Below, one piece after another: positions 44,896 to 57,440 of a stretch of 64,000 bases of DNA. The stretch lies in contig QNGE01000977.1 in the NCBI GenBank assembly GCA_008508345.1, positions 58,286 to 122,285 on the forward strand, in the 5' to 3' direction. Below the pieces are notes generated by a model. The model worked only from the letters and a program-made list of their open reading frames with translations. It was not told the DNA's origin and ran no database searches. The number at the start of each line of letters is the position of its first letter. The stretch's first letter is position 1. Both the position numbers and the translations under genes were made by a program. This DNA is from Paragonimus westermani. Its lineage: Eukaryota; Platyhelminthes; Trematoda; Plagiorchiida; Troglotrematidae.

Positions 44896-47800
44896 CTGGA
44901 TTAAACCAGAAATGGCAGTCAGGTTGTGAATTTATGAAATAAGTCCAAACAAATGTTGGTTTGATTCAACACGGTGTCATCGGTTTGTTGATTAGGAACC
45001 AAGAAGACGATACATGCAGTAAGGCGAGAGGTTACAAAGCCGAACTCATTTTCAAACAGTGCACCATGCGACTAAAGCCCCAACCATCTTAGGGTGGATA
45101 GAGGACTGTTCAGCCAAAGTGGAGGAGTGTAAAACTGCCTTCTCATTCAGGTGCCATCAAGCCCGCCTTGGTGCACGTCAGTGTAGTAAGCAGCTATTGA
45201 ACCTAGAGAGAGAACTACTACCCAGCACGGGAACATTCAAAACGAACAAATGGATGGAAACAAAAATGAGCTATTTGGCGGGAACTTACACGAAACGCGG
45301 ATGGACGGAATGCTGAAGGGAGAAAATCGGACTCGGACGACCGACTACTGGAAGCACAAGCACCTTGAATGTGTCCGACGGAAGCCGCACGATCCTCAGT
45401 GCTGAATATAAAACAAACGGAAGTAGGTTGACAGAAGCGACGGACCAACAGCATGCCAACCAACTAGTGACAACTGATGAGATTACGGAACTAGTTTGGA
45501 ACCTTGCAACTAAAGTGGAAAAAAGATAATATAACTCCCCAAATTACTAACGCGACAAATCTGTGTGCGTTTATTTTTCAGGCTGCCACTCCTGTAGGTT
45601 TTCTCAGATAACAGATCAGGAATCAATAGGAAGAAGAACCGGCTGATCCAAGCGACCACCAGCGATGTGGTGGACATCTGTCTCGACCTTGCTGAGTCAT
45701 GTTAGCAACATGCAAATGAGGGACTTACACAATGAATAAACGTAAGAACAGTAGCCCAAACACTTACCCACCAAGCTACTAGGTCAAGGATAGCGGGGTT
45801 GCAGGAATACATGTGAATTACCTTCATTAGCCATTATAGTCTAATGAGCGAACAATCTGTCAAATTCAGTCTATGAGGAAAGGAGGCATGACGGCCAGGA
45901 AAAATAAAGTCCAATTGTATTTGAAAAAGGTTCGTTTTATTTGCACATAGTAAACTATGCTAAAGTGAGTCTGTGCACATCCGCTTGAGATTGTTTGTTC
46001 AGAAGACGGACAGAAAATGTGCAAATGCCATTCTACATGAAACACAAAAGAAAGCGTGTGTTCTGCGATTCAGGGGCGGAACAGGGAATCAAACTGATCT
46101 GGCTGACATGATATGCCTTAGTAGTAGGGACCAGGCTAACGGACAACCAACGAAAAAACAAACAGAGAAAACAAATCGAGTGTAAGCACACTATTTGGGG
46201 CAGACAGCATTAGGTAGGTTGTCAAATCATTAGCCAGGTGGGAACGGAATTCCGATGATGATGCTGATCAAACAGAAAACAGAGCGGTAACACTGCCCAG
46301 TGAAACATATAAGTTTACGTTCGAACGATCACTACCTGTAGTCGAACAGGCCAAGAAGTACACACATACAAAGGTCTCGAGAAAGTTGTGTAGGAAAGAG
46401 GCAGATACGATCTTACATTCATTTGTAACACAATTATTTATTCGTAAAGTGTAGACATGTAGATTTATAACTGAAGTGTAACCTCTTTCTATCTTTAATC
46501 TCCAAACTAGGTTTTTCTCATGGTCACATAGCAGCTAAACATCAGCGTCAATGGCTGATGTATTGCCGTTGACGCTGACGATGCAGAGCAGGCTGCCAAA
46601 GACATTACAAAAATGTTATTGAAACGAGGTATCCTATGTGGGTTCGAGAAAATCTCAGGAAAACTGCGTAAAGTAGACAAAAATAATGAAAACTCAGAAA
46701 AATTCAACAAAAAATCTATAACCAACGTCATTAGGCTAACAATACGAGACTGAGTACGTTACGTTCTAAAGTCAGTCGACATTAATTTAAACAATGTCAT
46801 CCTCAACCACACGAACGAAGTCAAATCAATGTTTGCAGTATATTATATCAATGAGACTTCCCAGGAGAAACACATCAGTCGCAAATTGTGCATGTTGGTG
46901 AGTCATGTGACGTCAAGTGTTGAGGATGTGGAAATCATATCAGAAAAAGACAGGAGACAAACAAACTAGGCTCAAACAGACATGGAGGTCAAACTAAGCA
47001 ATAAAAATGATAAAAGGAGGGTTACGTATCTGGCGCGAGTTTTGCATATGATCATGAGTAGATCACTAAGGTTTACTCGTACTAGAGAACCCCATTTTTC
47101 CGTCCAGAACCGCCTTCTTTGTCGAGATTTCATTCGATCAGAATGAATAGAAATTGCCAGAACAGTCCAGGGATAATTCTCGCTGCTGTTTTGCCTGCTC
47201 CAACTTCATTCCGTCATGTTCATTGGTGACTTAGCTAACCTAGCTACTACCCCTAATAACTGTCCTTCGATCATTTTATTCGAGAAAGTTTGTAGGTCAC
47301 CGCGCGTCACATAAACACCCCCTATTTGTTCTCTATTACACACGTTTCGGAGCGGAACAGTGACCTTCTGAACTGGTCTTTTGATTACATTTAGAGACAA
47401 TTAGAGGAAGGAGGCGCGGTGTTATTGGGACCAGGGTTTTCTTTTTTCCTCATCTTAAGGCGAAAAATTCGAATTCTGCCAAGCACACCTCTATTCCGTG
47501 ATCAATCCAGCGTACATTTTCTGAGGTTTAAAATAACTCGTAACCATGGTTCATTATTGCACCGAGAATTGTGCTGAGAAGACCAGGAGATGGAAAGGCA
47601 TTGTCGCTTGTAAAAGGTGAGACGCATTATGGTCTATGAAGTCAAATAATAAACGCCGAGAATATTACACAAAAGCAACTGAATAAATTAATTCTGCTAC
47701 CCTTGGAAGTGACAACCGGAACAAAATACAACAAACACTGACATTCTAAAACAGAAACCTCGCTAGCGATTTCAAGCTGATAATGAAAAAACACGAAAAA

Positions 47801-47897
47801 TAATCACGAAATTATTAAATAGGATAAAATTTCCTAAGGCAATCTGCGTAAACAGACTTACACGTGGAAAGGCTTTGAAGATTGTCAGATGAGTTAC
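44896..47897. other. no firm gene; probable intron with an old repeat fragment
   Basis: The + strand frame 45059-45316 and its continuation to about 45525 read like degraded coding sequence (AFSFRCHQARLGARQCSKQ) of unknown origin. A hairpin lies at 46542-46578. No exon with both splice sites was convincing. Confidence 0.4.
46542..46578. repeat. short hairpin, 14-bp stem
   Basis: Left TCAGCGTCAATGGC and right GCCGTTGACGCTGA are reverse complements except for one T-G position, which pairs as a wobble in RNA. The nine-base loop is TGATGTATT. Confidence 0.9.
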
Positions 47898-47988
47898 CTG
47901 GACGGATAGAAAATTATTCGAGATGAGCCCAGCTATGGCTACAGGTTGGTCTAGGTTGGTCAAGAGCAGCGATAGTCGTAGTGCACAC
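47898..47988 (-). CDS. candidate exon on the - strand
   Basis: The acceptor is GATGTTTAG ending at 47989 and the donor is GTCCAG then GTAACT at 47898/47897. One base then 30 codons: CALRLSLLLTNLDQPVAIAG, LISNNFLSVQ. The peptide looks like a folded helical segment, but I do not recognise it. The polypyrimidine tract is weak. It could be a 5' exon of the Ser/Pro-rich gene or of another gene. Confidence 0.35.
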
Positions 47989-50756
47989 CTAAACATCACT
48001 TAGTGTGTTGCTTCGAAACATACACGGACACAAACGGTGTGGGAAGAATACACTGAATCTAGAAACGAGAGACCACAATGAGCGTGAAGGGTGCCAAGGA
48101 AATCACAATGATCTACAACACCCATGATTCATTAACTGTCATCCAGATATGATCAGTCTGGAACCGTACAGTAAAGAGAGCAGAACCGGTTGAAACAGGC
48201 ATCCATCGACAACGTGTGTGAGCTGCGTACAGTGTGGTTTTTCCGGTCACGATTGACACATTTGAAGCGAGCATAACAGGAATGCTGAACCTACATACAC
48301 GCATCTACACACCTACCTCAGCAACATTGCAAGAAATACAGGTATGCGTGGAAGTTAAAAACAGGAGGCGAATAACTACCACAGATATGATTGTTTTCTG
48401 AGTCAAATAACTATACAATTCATGTTTGTATTTGAATTGGCAAATGGCGCATTTAAACTATCGAGAGCACGACAGTTTCCACGGCCACGTGTAACAGAGT
48501 TCGACTACCGTTCATTGAGAAGCTGACAATCTTTTGGAGGTAAATTTACACGAAAGCACAGAAGACACAGGTACATTGTGCAGGATCATAGTGATCCGTA
48601 CATAAGACAAACGGTCGGCAAACGATCAGATTTCAACCCGCTGGAAAGAACTGAGCTAAAAAGCACATCAAGGACTAGAAGTCCACAAAAATCCCACGTA
48701 TAAGGGAGTTCACCAGGTGTGCTATATTAGACATTCAATGAAAATTAGAAGCTACACTTGCGTCGAAATAGTAGCAATAACAAAGAAAAATAGTTCTCAG
48801 ATATCCCACTGTACTAATAAAAGACAAAAGCCACGTATGCTTGTTTAAAGGTGAAGGCAAAAATATTCTTAACTTAAGCTGACTGCTTAATTCAACGTGC
48901 TACCCTGGTTTATATATTACAAAGGTCCCTTAGCCGTGAATTCAGTTGATCACTGTGACTCCCATCAAATGTGGGTGAATTCGATCAGCAAACAGGCAGC
49001 AGCAAAACTAAAGTCCAATACCATTCTGTAGTGTTGCTCTTTCAACACTCTTGATGTATGCTAGAATTCTTGTCACGTTTATTCACGAAATGTTGAAAAA
49101 TCTCATGTAAGACATTCCTGACAAGTCACAGTGGTGCACTTACGTCAGTAAATTGATTCAATAAACACGACCATACTTCAGTTAAAAACTCATGTGCGGC
49201 CCAAGTGGAGATGCGTATCCGACCTCCCAGAAGGCAACAGGGACAATGTGAAATCCGTAAGTGTACGTCATCAGTCTTGTTCGCGTTGCAAAACACTCCA
49301 GTAGATGTGCAAGCATGTGTCGCTTTGAATGTCAGTGTATATACAGGAGGTAGGCCATATGCGAACCACGGGAAGTTGTGGTTGGATCTGTAGTGATCAG
49401 TGATCGTGTGGCTTCCTCAGAAACCTCGGCTGCAACCGCGTTTTCTTGCTTGTCTGTTCTGCACACATGATTCTGTGTACACATGCTACAAGAAGCCTGA
49501 TACGAACTCAGTGCCACTTTCTTCAGTAGTGCAACTAATTGTACGCGGCGAATACTTGCTCTTTTTCCAAACACCCATCCATTATTTATTCCCCAAGGTA
49601 GTTTTGCTTTCACCCTTTGTGTTGTTTAACGCACTCGAACGTTCTATGCACTTTTCGTACGACGCATTTCTGAGTGTCGCTAAGTAGGCTGGAGCCCACC
49701 TCGTGTTTTTTCCTGTATCCCCTTGATTGTTGTCAATAGTCCCAGACTGGGCCAAAACTAATAAATCACCAAATTTTCAGACATTACTGGAAATAACTGG
49801 TTTGGCTCCAAACATCACCACGTTCTCTTAGTTCGAATGCTATTCAAGAAAGACGCGATGAACTGTTAGTGGACGACGATCAAGTACACACCAATTTGTC
49901 CACTACAAATTGAGAATGCCTTTCTTAAACAGCAGGAACGATAATGAATGGAAACAAATCGTATATTCCTAACAATGTTTGAACATATAATAATTAGTTA
50001 GGTCTAGCTTAGTCTGAGTCCAAAGACAGCAACCAAGAGTATACACGAAAAGAACGTGTTGCAAAACATGGTTGTTGAGTCACAACGGCTAAGGGAACGT
50101 AAAACTGGCAAAATGAACCGGTAAACATGCTGAGAAGGAAGGAAAACCCATAGGAGCAAGCACATCAGCAAACGTCTCTAATACATACAGCTTATGATCT
50201 AATCCTGTAGATAATGTGCTGAACAACTATTGGTACCTTCACGATAAGGCTTAACCAAGTAGAACACAGCCCGAACGAATTTTCAACAAGTAAAGCTGCT
50301 TCTTAATCCACAGACGTAACTTTTGTCTACCTCAAACAGTATAGATGCGCGGAAGCCAGTCATACGTTCTTATATTACATTACTAACACTACTACCAGGA
50401 GAGACTATTTTTAGCCTCCTTGTGCGGTTTCCAACGTAATCAGTTTTTTCATTGTCAAAAGAGACGTGTGATCAATTCGAGTCAATTGTTGCGATGACCA
50501 AGGTCAAAATGGTGCTATGAATCATCTCGTAATATACACCATGCTCGGAGTTACTACGAACAAGCCAGTTTCCGTACACACCAAGCGGTGGCTATAATCC
50601 AAATAAGTAGATCAAACTCATACAAACCACGGTGTCTTCAGCATTAGTGCGGCAGAGTTTCTGAAGGTTCAAACTATCGACAACAATGGACAATAGTGCA
50701 TTGTGCAGACTGAACTAATCCTGACCAGTATGTTGCTCTGCCAAAATACAGACCAT
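47989..50756. other. no gene identified
   Basis: A-rich on the + strand in most parts. Frames of 93-95 codons occur on both strands at 49332-49687 without motifs. A possible donor (AATCC then GTAAGT) on + at 49258 has no matching exon partner. Confidence 0.4.
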
Positions 50757-51200
50757 ATGTAATTCAAACACCATCAGGCTACCGTGTTGACCACCACCCC
50801 ACTGACCTCACATTAGGCACGACCGAATTATCATACTTAAACACCCAACCACTTTCGCTTGTGAGCAATGATCAGGTTGCCCGGTCGCCTCTAGGGCAGA
50901 CACCGTAATTGTCCTGTTAACTCCAATCGATAACCCCGCGATTAGGACTTCTTAGTCAAGTCGAAATCTTCGGTCTCATCAAACCTGCTAGGCAGTATTT
51001 TAGATTACTGATGAGTAGTCGGGGATTTGGTTAATTTCAAGGATGTGCAATACTGACAAACTCTAATGAGAGGGGAACTTGAGTCTAGTGCTTCTTTTCG
51101 AAGGAGGCTGGCTGGAAAGTCTATCTAAATACGAAGACTGCGATCAAACGTGACTTTCAACTCGAAATTAACCAAATCCCCGACTGCTCAACCGTAAACT
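50757..51200. mobile_element. hammerhead-repeat copy with head-to-head inversion
   Basis: 50757-51040 is the unit in - orientation (GACCTCACATTAGGCACGAC, GTTAACTCCAATCGATAACC, CTGATGAGTAGTCGGGGATT). From 51043 the rest runs in + orientation: the hammerhead region, then GGAAAGTCTATCTAAAT and AACCAAATCCCCGACTG. Together the two halves cover nearly the whole unit but in opposite directions, which looks like a 5' inversion of the kind made by twin priming. Confidence 0.75.
51043..51092 (+). ncRNA. degenerate hammerhead motif
   Basis: Stem I (GTGCAATA at 51045-51052 with TAGTGC at 51086-51091) and stem II (CTCT/AGAG at 51061-51064 with 51069-51072) are still visible. The core reads CTGACAA (51053-51059) instead of CTGACGA, and GAAC (51075-51078) instead of GAAA. 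The invariant G8 is lost, so no activity is expected. The cleavage-site position now ends AGTC. Confidence 0.6.
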
Positions 51201-54200
51201 GTTAGGTTACATAAATCTAAACATCGACAATCAAAATAGGTCAAGCTCGAATCAAAGATTTGTGGTCGATATAGTAACTATCGAACCATCTCTAGTCGCA
51301 TGGTTTAAATGACACTTTCAAGCTGATTCTCAATCACAGATACCAAGGTTGTGCCAGTATGTACGTAGTAAGGTATCTGTGTTGCTGTGGATGATTCGAC
51401 CAACAACCCAAGTTGATCGATTTGGTGAAATAGTGGAAATTAAAAAGTTGCCAAATAGGTTGGGTTTGCTTTGGACGCGACGAGAGAAAGATGTCTGATG
51501 AAAAGCACCACTGAACCGATTAAAATCCAGGACGCACAAGATACTGAATTAGGAGAGAGAACCGTTGGAACTCTTTATACTCCCAGGAAAACTAGAACAG
51601 CTACCTTAAACTTGGTTCATACCAAAATATTGTCTGCTTGGAGCGGTTAGCTACGAGATAAACCAACTGTAAACGAAACCCATATGAACAGTGATTTAGG
51701 GCGAGCGGTAAAACGGAGACATTTGAATGCAGTCACCTGATACAAACAAATGTATTCTTCTTTTCGAAATATCAGGCCTTCTTGACCGATAAGTATTTCG
51801 TTAGGAACTCTTGTCGCGAACTTACCAGATGCAAATGTCTAAGAGAAATTCCTTTGTAAATCATAATAACTTACTCATAAAAGTTCTAGGTACAAGCACT
51901 TTGTGAAAAATCCGTTTTCTGTTTAAAGTGAAGCCACCAATAAACGAAGCTGTCGACATGTTACTTGTCTAAAGTAAATCACAATACCGCAAACAACCAT
52001 TTTGAAGACAACTTAGTATTGTCACGAACTGCGCCATTTGGTGTCACGGATGATGTGGACCATTTGACAGAAGCCAATGAACTTCACTGGTGAATTCTTG
52101 ATTATCATAAAGTAACCTTGGCAAGATGAGTGCCGATCCGGTATGAAGACTTCTTGGATTTACATTCTATGTTCGTAGTATTATAGTGTAGTGGAATGCA
52201 TCACCTTCATTGAATCAGTGAAAGTTGAAGAGCTTCGATGATCTGTCAGTTTGGTTTAGTTTCTCGAAACACACACGGCCCGTCCTATCATTTTTTTTCT
52301 GGCCAACATGATGTGCATTCAAAGCTGATCGCTGAAACGACAACCCGTCTAACCAGTCGCGGCTATGTGTGACTGACCGTGAGAAACCATAAGCACCTCA
52401 AGCGATCAAACTTTTTAACACTGTGCTGAACTGTAACGCAGAAAGCCACACGGGTGTGATTCGATATTGCACGACCAATATAGGAAGGCACATTTTGGTG
52501 GACACAAACTTATGACTGAAAAGCATGGTTGGAATGAAAGAAGTGGATAATGCTAGTGGCGGTTGCCCGGCATGTCCCAATCCGAGGAAGATACTCTTGG
52601 CGAGTAGTACAGATTCGAGTGAATCCCTGAAACAGATTGGATCTCAATTTGTTGCCTTCATATATAAAACGTACAACTGCAAATATGAGATAGAGCTGAG
52701 ATGAGGATAGCGTTAAGCAGAGATAACGCCAAATTATTGACTCAAGAATCAAGACTAATGTTGACCTTACTAGCGGGATATTCCGATTTCACAATAACAC
52801 GATGCTCAAGAGAGCCACATAACAAGACCACCAACGTTCGAAGTTCAACAAGACAGCTCCAGTTACTTCTAAAACCGTCTCCTAAAATGAACCTTCTCGA
52901 TACCTAAGCAAGCGTGGTACATAAGCTGAACACTTTTTGGCTGCCTTGAGTTAAGTGACGTACAGTTGACTCGAAAAAAATCGTCTAGCAAAAGGTAACA
53001 TTAACTAAAAACGAAAGACAAATGATCTTTCTAAATTCTAATCAACCAGGAGATGTATTCAGAGCTCAGATGAAAAAGCGCAAAATATACTGTAAAAGAT
53101 ACTTGCAAATGAACTAACAAACTGTTACACAACAACAGGCCAGGAGTGGCTCTAAAATTTCCAACTGATGAATAAACTTGACCTGCAGATTAAGTGACTG
53201 GGATTTTTAATGCAGTATAGACAGGCCACCATAAGAGGAATGACAAAAACAAACTCCCAGTTGTTAATATTATCAGTACTGTTAGTACAACCGTTATCAA
53301 ACCCCAGATTAGAGGAAGACAGTGTTAATTCAGGACCACGAAGCAATCACAGCTGATAGAAAGAAGGAGGCATGCGAAAAAAGAAATGTGCAGAAAAGGC
53401 ACAAAAACCTTTATACTACATGCGGTCCTGACACTTCTGTTAGTCCTTTTCCGGCGTTTTATTTTCTTGGAAGAAGCACGCATAAAGACAAAAAAGCAAA
53501 CCAAATAACAAGCTCGTTTCAAACCCAAGCTTGCTTCCAGCAACACTGGGTAGCTTTTGGCTCTCGGCCAAGCAGCCGTGATCTGCGAACCTCATGTCAA
53601 TTTCTTTACACTCCAACGCCCAATAAGAAGTTGCCTGCAGTGTCTGTAGATTCTTTTGTATCTCACACACATTTAAGGTCGGTGTCTGGAGAAGTTGAAA
53701 CGATGTTAACCTTTTCTAGAGAGTAACGAGCCTGTTCGTTATCGCTCCACTGATGTATTCTCTGCGGATTGAAATTTAGGAGTTGAAGGCTAACTGAAAC
53801 CACTATCCGATTCTGCTTATTTTCGGGACCACGTGTCTCCATCGTGGACACAGCGATCTCTTGGAGACCACCCAGCACTTTATGCAGGACATCGCTCAGC
53901 TAGCTACCACTTTGTTGATGGTCACTGAGACGAACCATTTGTGGAACCCCTTATCAACCCCATATGTGGTTTTGGTGGATGCCTGTTAGTTTGTAGAATA
54001 ACCAGAGCGGGTTCAACCCGGGGAAAAATCACCATACTGGGTAGAAAAAGTACTTGGTAACTAGTACGTTAGAGTAATGTTCCACCCAAGCCTTTGATTT
54101 AACGCGCTACTCTATGAACAACACTAAGGATACTCTTAAACGATCACTTTCACACTATCGGTTGTTTTCCGAAAGCTACTGATACTTCGCGATTATATAT

Positions 54201-55082
54201 CTACATGCCCAAATTTCATCTCTCCGATAGCGCTAACCCACTAACATCACGTGAATTATTCAACTGGCTCGTACGAGAGGCTATGTTAACCAGTGTCTGG
54301 AAGAAAGACACAGTTTCAGTCATACTTAACGGCAGTGATCGCGATAAACTCTATAAATACAGGTCGATCGTCTCACCGTCAACCGTTTCCAAGAGCGTAG
54401 AGGCCTTGATTGACTACTAGTTAAGAAGGAACCTGGCCTAAATTACAACGTTGCTCAACAACCAACACGCATTTCAGAGGAGATTTTCACACCTCTAAGC
54501 TAGCTACGGCACAGAAGTGATAGATGGAAGGGAGCCAGTCACCATTACAAACTATTCGATCCCGTTTTCACTTCAACCCTGAGCATGGAGCTTTTCAAAT
54601 ATAGAATATCTGGCTGTCCAGATGTGTAGCCACTCGGCAACCTGAAGGATCGTCACAGGTTGTTTTCTGATTGGTACTGCACAAACAAAGTGCTCTACGG
54701 TTTTATACTACGATCAGCTGCCTATTGTATTTGTGCATGATATCCAATAGAAGGTAATGCACCTTCTTCATTCGTGCCGTGCCGGACATTTTAGTAAGCA
54801 GGGAAACCTGAGTAGCACTGTTTGTGAATGGGACCTGGGACTAGTAACTTCAAGTGAACCACTACTACTGATCCAAACTAAGCTAAGATGGCTCAATGAA
54901 GAAAGCAACCCCAACCAAACTGAGAAGTCCTGATTATGAGGCTATCCATTGAGTAGAACAGATCTATTCCGTCCATTCTCCCTTCGAAATAACAGGGCAA
55001 GCTGAACACTTCATGCGAGGTTGTGGATAGGTGCTTGGATTTGATCATTCGGTTACGCCTATTGTGAGCTTACTGGCGTTTT
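51201..55082. other. no gene identified
   Basis: Short frames only, the longest 134 codons on + at 53322-53726 and without a motif. A 71-codon + frame at 54205-54420 (SREILF-like, RELFNWLVREA) is likewise unidentified. The composition is A-rich to about 54 kb and balanced afterwards. Confidence 0.4.
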
Positions 55083-55245
55083 GGTTAGTGCACTAAACTC
55101 ACAAACACGGGAGGTCAGAGTGCAAACTCCGATCTGGACAAGAATATGCACTATTGATGAGCTCTAATAAAAACGAAACTCGAGTGGACTATCAGAAAGG
55201 CTTATCCGAATGCGGAGGCTGCAATCGAGTGTGGATGGTGTTCAA
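55083..55245 (+). mobile_element. hammerhead SINE-like copy with Pol III-like promoter
   Basis: A box A-like GGTTAGTGCACTAA (55083-55096) and a box B-like GAGTGCAAACTCC (55118-55130) lie upstream of the hammerhead-like core. They are followed by CTTATCCGAATGCGGAGGC, the tail shared with the other copies (positions 3956, 51117 and, inverted, 3600 and 24140). The order promoter, ribozyme, tail is the Sm-alpha-like arrangement. Confidence 0.65.
55147..55195 (+). ncRNA. degenerate hammerhead motif
   Basis: The core is TTGATGA (55155-55161), so the invariant C3 is T. GCTCT of stem II is kept but its partner is lost. GAAA (55176-55179) and CTCGAG of stem III follow, and the cleavage site reads TGG instead of GTC. 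It should be inactive. Confidence 0.55.
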
Positions 55246-55459
55246 ATTGGAATGAACTTAGTCGGTCGGTCGACTGTTTTTCAATGGCAGAGAAAGTTGC
55301 AATGTTTCGTTTGGGTGTTCTGGACGTTTCACTTTGGTACTGTTTAACTCGGTGATGCGCGCTCATCTTGAGTGAAATATTCCAGTCTGTCACCTGTATT
55401 TGGTGAGGGACATTGTTTCAACAGAAGGAAGAGCGACAAATACAACAAAATATTAGGTT

Positions 55460-55640
55460 CATGATCGTACTCACCCGAGCTTTCTCTTGGATCCCTGCCT
55501 TGTTGAGGGGGTCGGTGGATACACCACGCAAAACAGCCGGGTTCACAAGGCAGAAAAAGTGACGAAGCGTCCGGTAACTTGCAGTTAAAAGTGGTCCGAC
55601 CAGCGTTCCAGGCGTCTTTCCAGAATGTGTAATGGTGAAC
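55460..55640 (-). pseudogene. LINE linker fragment
   Basis: On the - strand, LERRLERWSDHF followed by a stop (55587-55623) is the Glu-Arg-X-Glu-Arg-Trp-X-X-His-Phe linker found between endonuclease and RT in RTE-like LINEs. The following Pro-rich piece (YPPTPSTRQG) fits the same region. Confidence 0.4.
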
Positions 55641-57440
55641 CGACTGCTTCGTAAAGTAGTTCATTAACAATAAACCATCTAACAACAGTGGTTTGATCTA
55701 ATCTGCAATATTGATGTGGTGAACAAGCTTGTGCACCACGGTCTGGAGGACCACATAAACTAGGGTCTCAGTACCTTCGAGAACAACTATGTCAAAAAGG
55801 CCAAAACAGAACTGTCAGACGAAAAGCAGTTGTGCTTATAGGATTAGACGCTGCAGTACTAACAGGGTATACGCGCTTAGGAAGCGGCACACGATCGTAA
55901 CGGTGTGCAGCAGAACTATTATCACACCTGTGCTACCGCTGTCTTCCGGATAAGACAACTAAAAAGAACACTTCAGTCCCCCCCCTGATTGCGGGCGGTC
56001 GAAATAACTTCGGCTTAATGAAAAAGCCTGAAGCAGCTTCGTATACAACGACAGTACGCAACAGTGGCCAGAATTAGATATCAATATCTCATACGCCGCA
56101 CCCTCTCGGCATCAGGCGAGTCGGGTTCCTAAGTTACTGGCTTGAAACACAGTTCCTAAAGAAAACCCCGTCTCCTGTTGTCTCTCGGGTCAGAGTTTTC
56201 AGTCAGAGACTCCGGGTGAGGTCCATCAAGTCAACCTCATTCCGTGGCGTGAAAGACCGGGAAGAATCAAGAGGTAACGTTAGCATGACAGACTAGTCCA
56301 TCCAGTTTCACATTCTTCCCAAGCCCAGACAACCGGTAAACACCATTGCCTTCAAGGTCTGCAGTCCCCTGAGTCTAAAACTGGATGTGAGCTGCATCTC
56401 CAAAACGAGCCCTCACAATACAATCATTGGCGTACATTTGAATTTGTTTGTTGATAATGTTATAAATCGGTGTTGTTGTCCATGGGTCACAGGTGACGGT
56501 GAAACCGAATTTAACAGAAAATCTGGAGAAGAAGATGCAGTCAGCTGTAACGCTTAACTGTCTGGATCATAAACCACGGCCGCCTACGTGACGTTAGACC
56601 CGGTCAAAGCCGATGGACACAGACCACAACGGTGTTGTATAGTTGTCGTATTTGCACATGTTCCCACAGGCAATGGTTCAGATGTCGTTAACAATGTCTC
56701 CTAAGATGCCCCATGCCTATATAAACCAAACGCTTGGTCATTGTGGAGCCTCCGGCGATAATAAAGTACACACTGGTCACATAACTCCATAGTAATAGCA
56801 GCTAGGGGATATGATCATTGTTAGGGTGAGAAGCACTGACAAGGATGATCGGCTATTGCAATTATGCGCCTCTCAAGAGCTCCATCTGTCGCGTTTCGTA
56901 TTCCGGTACAAAAAGCTGCAATGCGGAGACTATCTTGTGCAACTCAACCTTGGGTGCCAAATGTTTATGTTCACATCAGTTATCAGGGACCTTGTTCCAC
57001 TACAGACTGTCGTCCATTCTAAAGTAACCACCTCTGTTTAACCGTTTGCTCAGAAATAATCTGTTCATGAGCGACAATAGTGAACGAAACACCTACTAAA
57101 CAGCACTGACAGGTAAACTGCCTGAGTCACGACAGTAGTGTGATCCGGACGAACGCTGCGCAGAAATCTCAACCTCTGTGAGAACCTCTTACGAAGAATT
57201 CGATTCCAAAAGCGCACCGTAAATATGGCAGATATGGATTTCGTCTAATTCAGCAGAAGTTAGGAACAAATGCTGACTAATTCCTTCGGCCACGTGTGGA
57301 GTAAGCGCCACCGTAAACCGAAATGCAAATCAACAAAAAGTCTGCATAGAAACCGTCCAGAACTTTTTCCTCTATCTCGTTCTAGAGATGTTATCAGAAA
57401 GTCCAACCATGAATTAGCTACTCTTCAGCTCCACATGGGA
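55641..57440. other. no gene identified; possible LINE remnants
   Basis: A + strand frame at 56811-57041 begins with DKDDRLLQLCASQELHLSRF, faintly like the end of a LINE endonuclease (DRLLQLC-H-LFLASTNFR). The rest is unrecognised. A LINE 5' part upstream of the RT fragment at 57.4 kb would be expected here. Confidence 0.35.

Noticed and set aside
50995..51035. CTGATGAGTAGTCGGGG on + (and its complement at 3630, 4005, 27890) as a hammerhead core
   Set aside because: CTGATGA is present but no GAAA or cleavage triplet follows at a usable distance. It is the start segment of the repeat read from the other strand.
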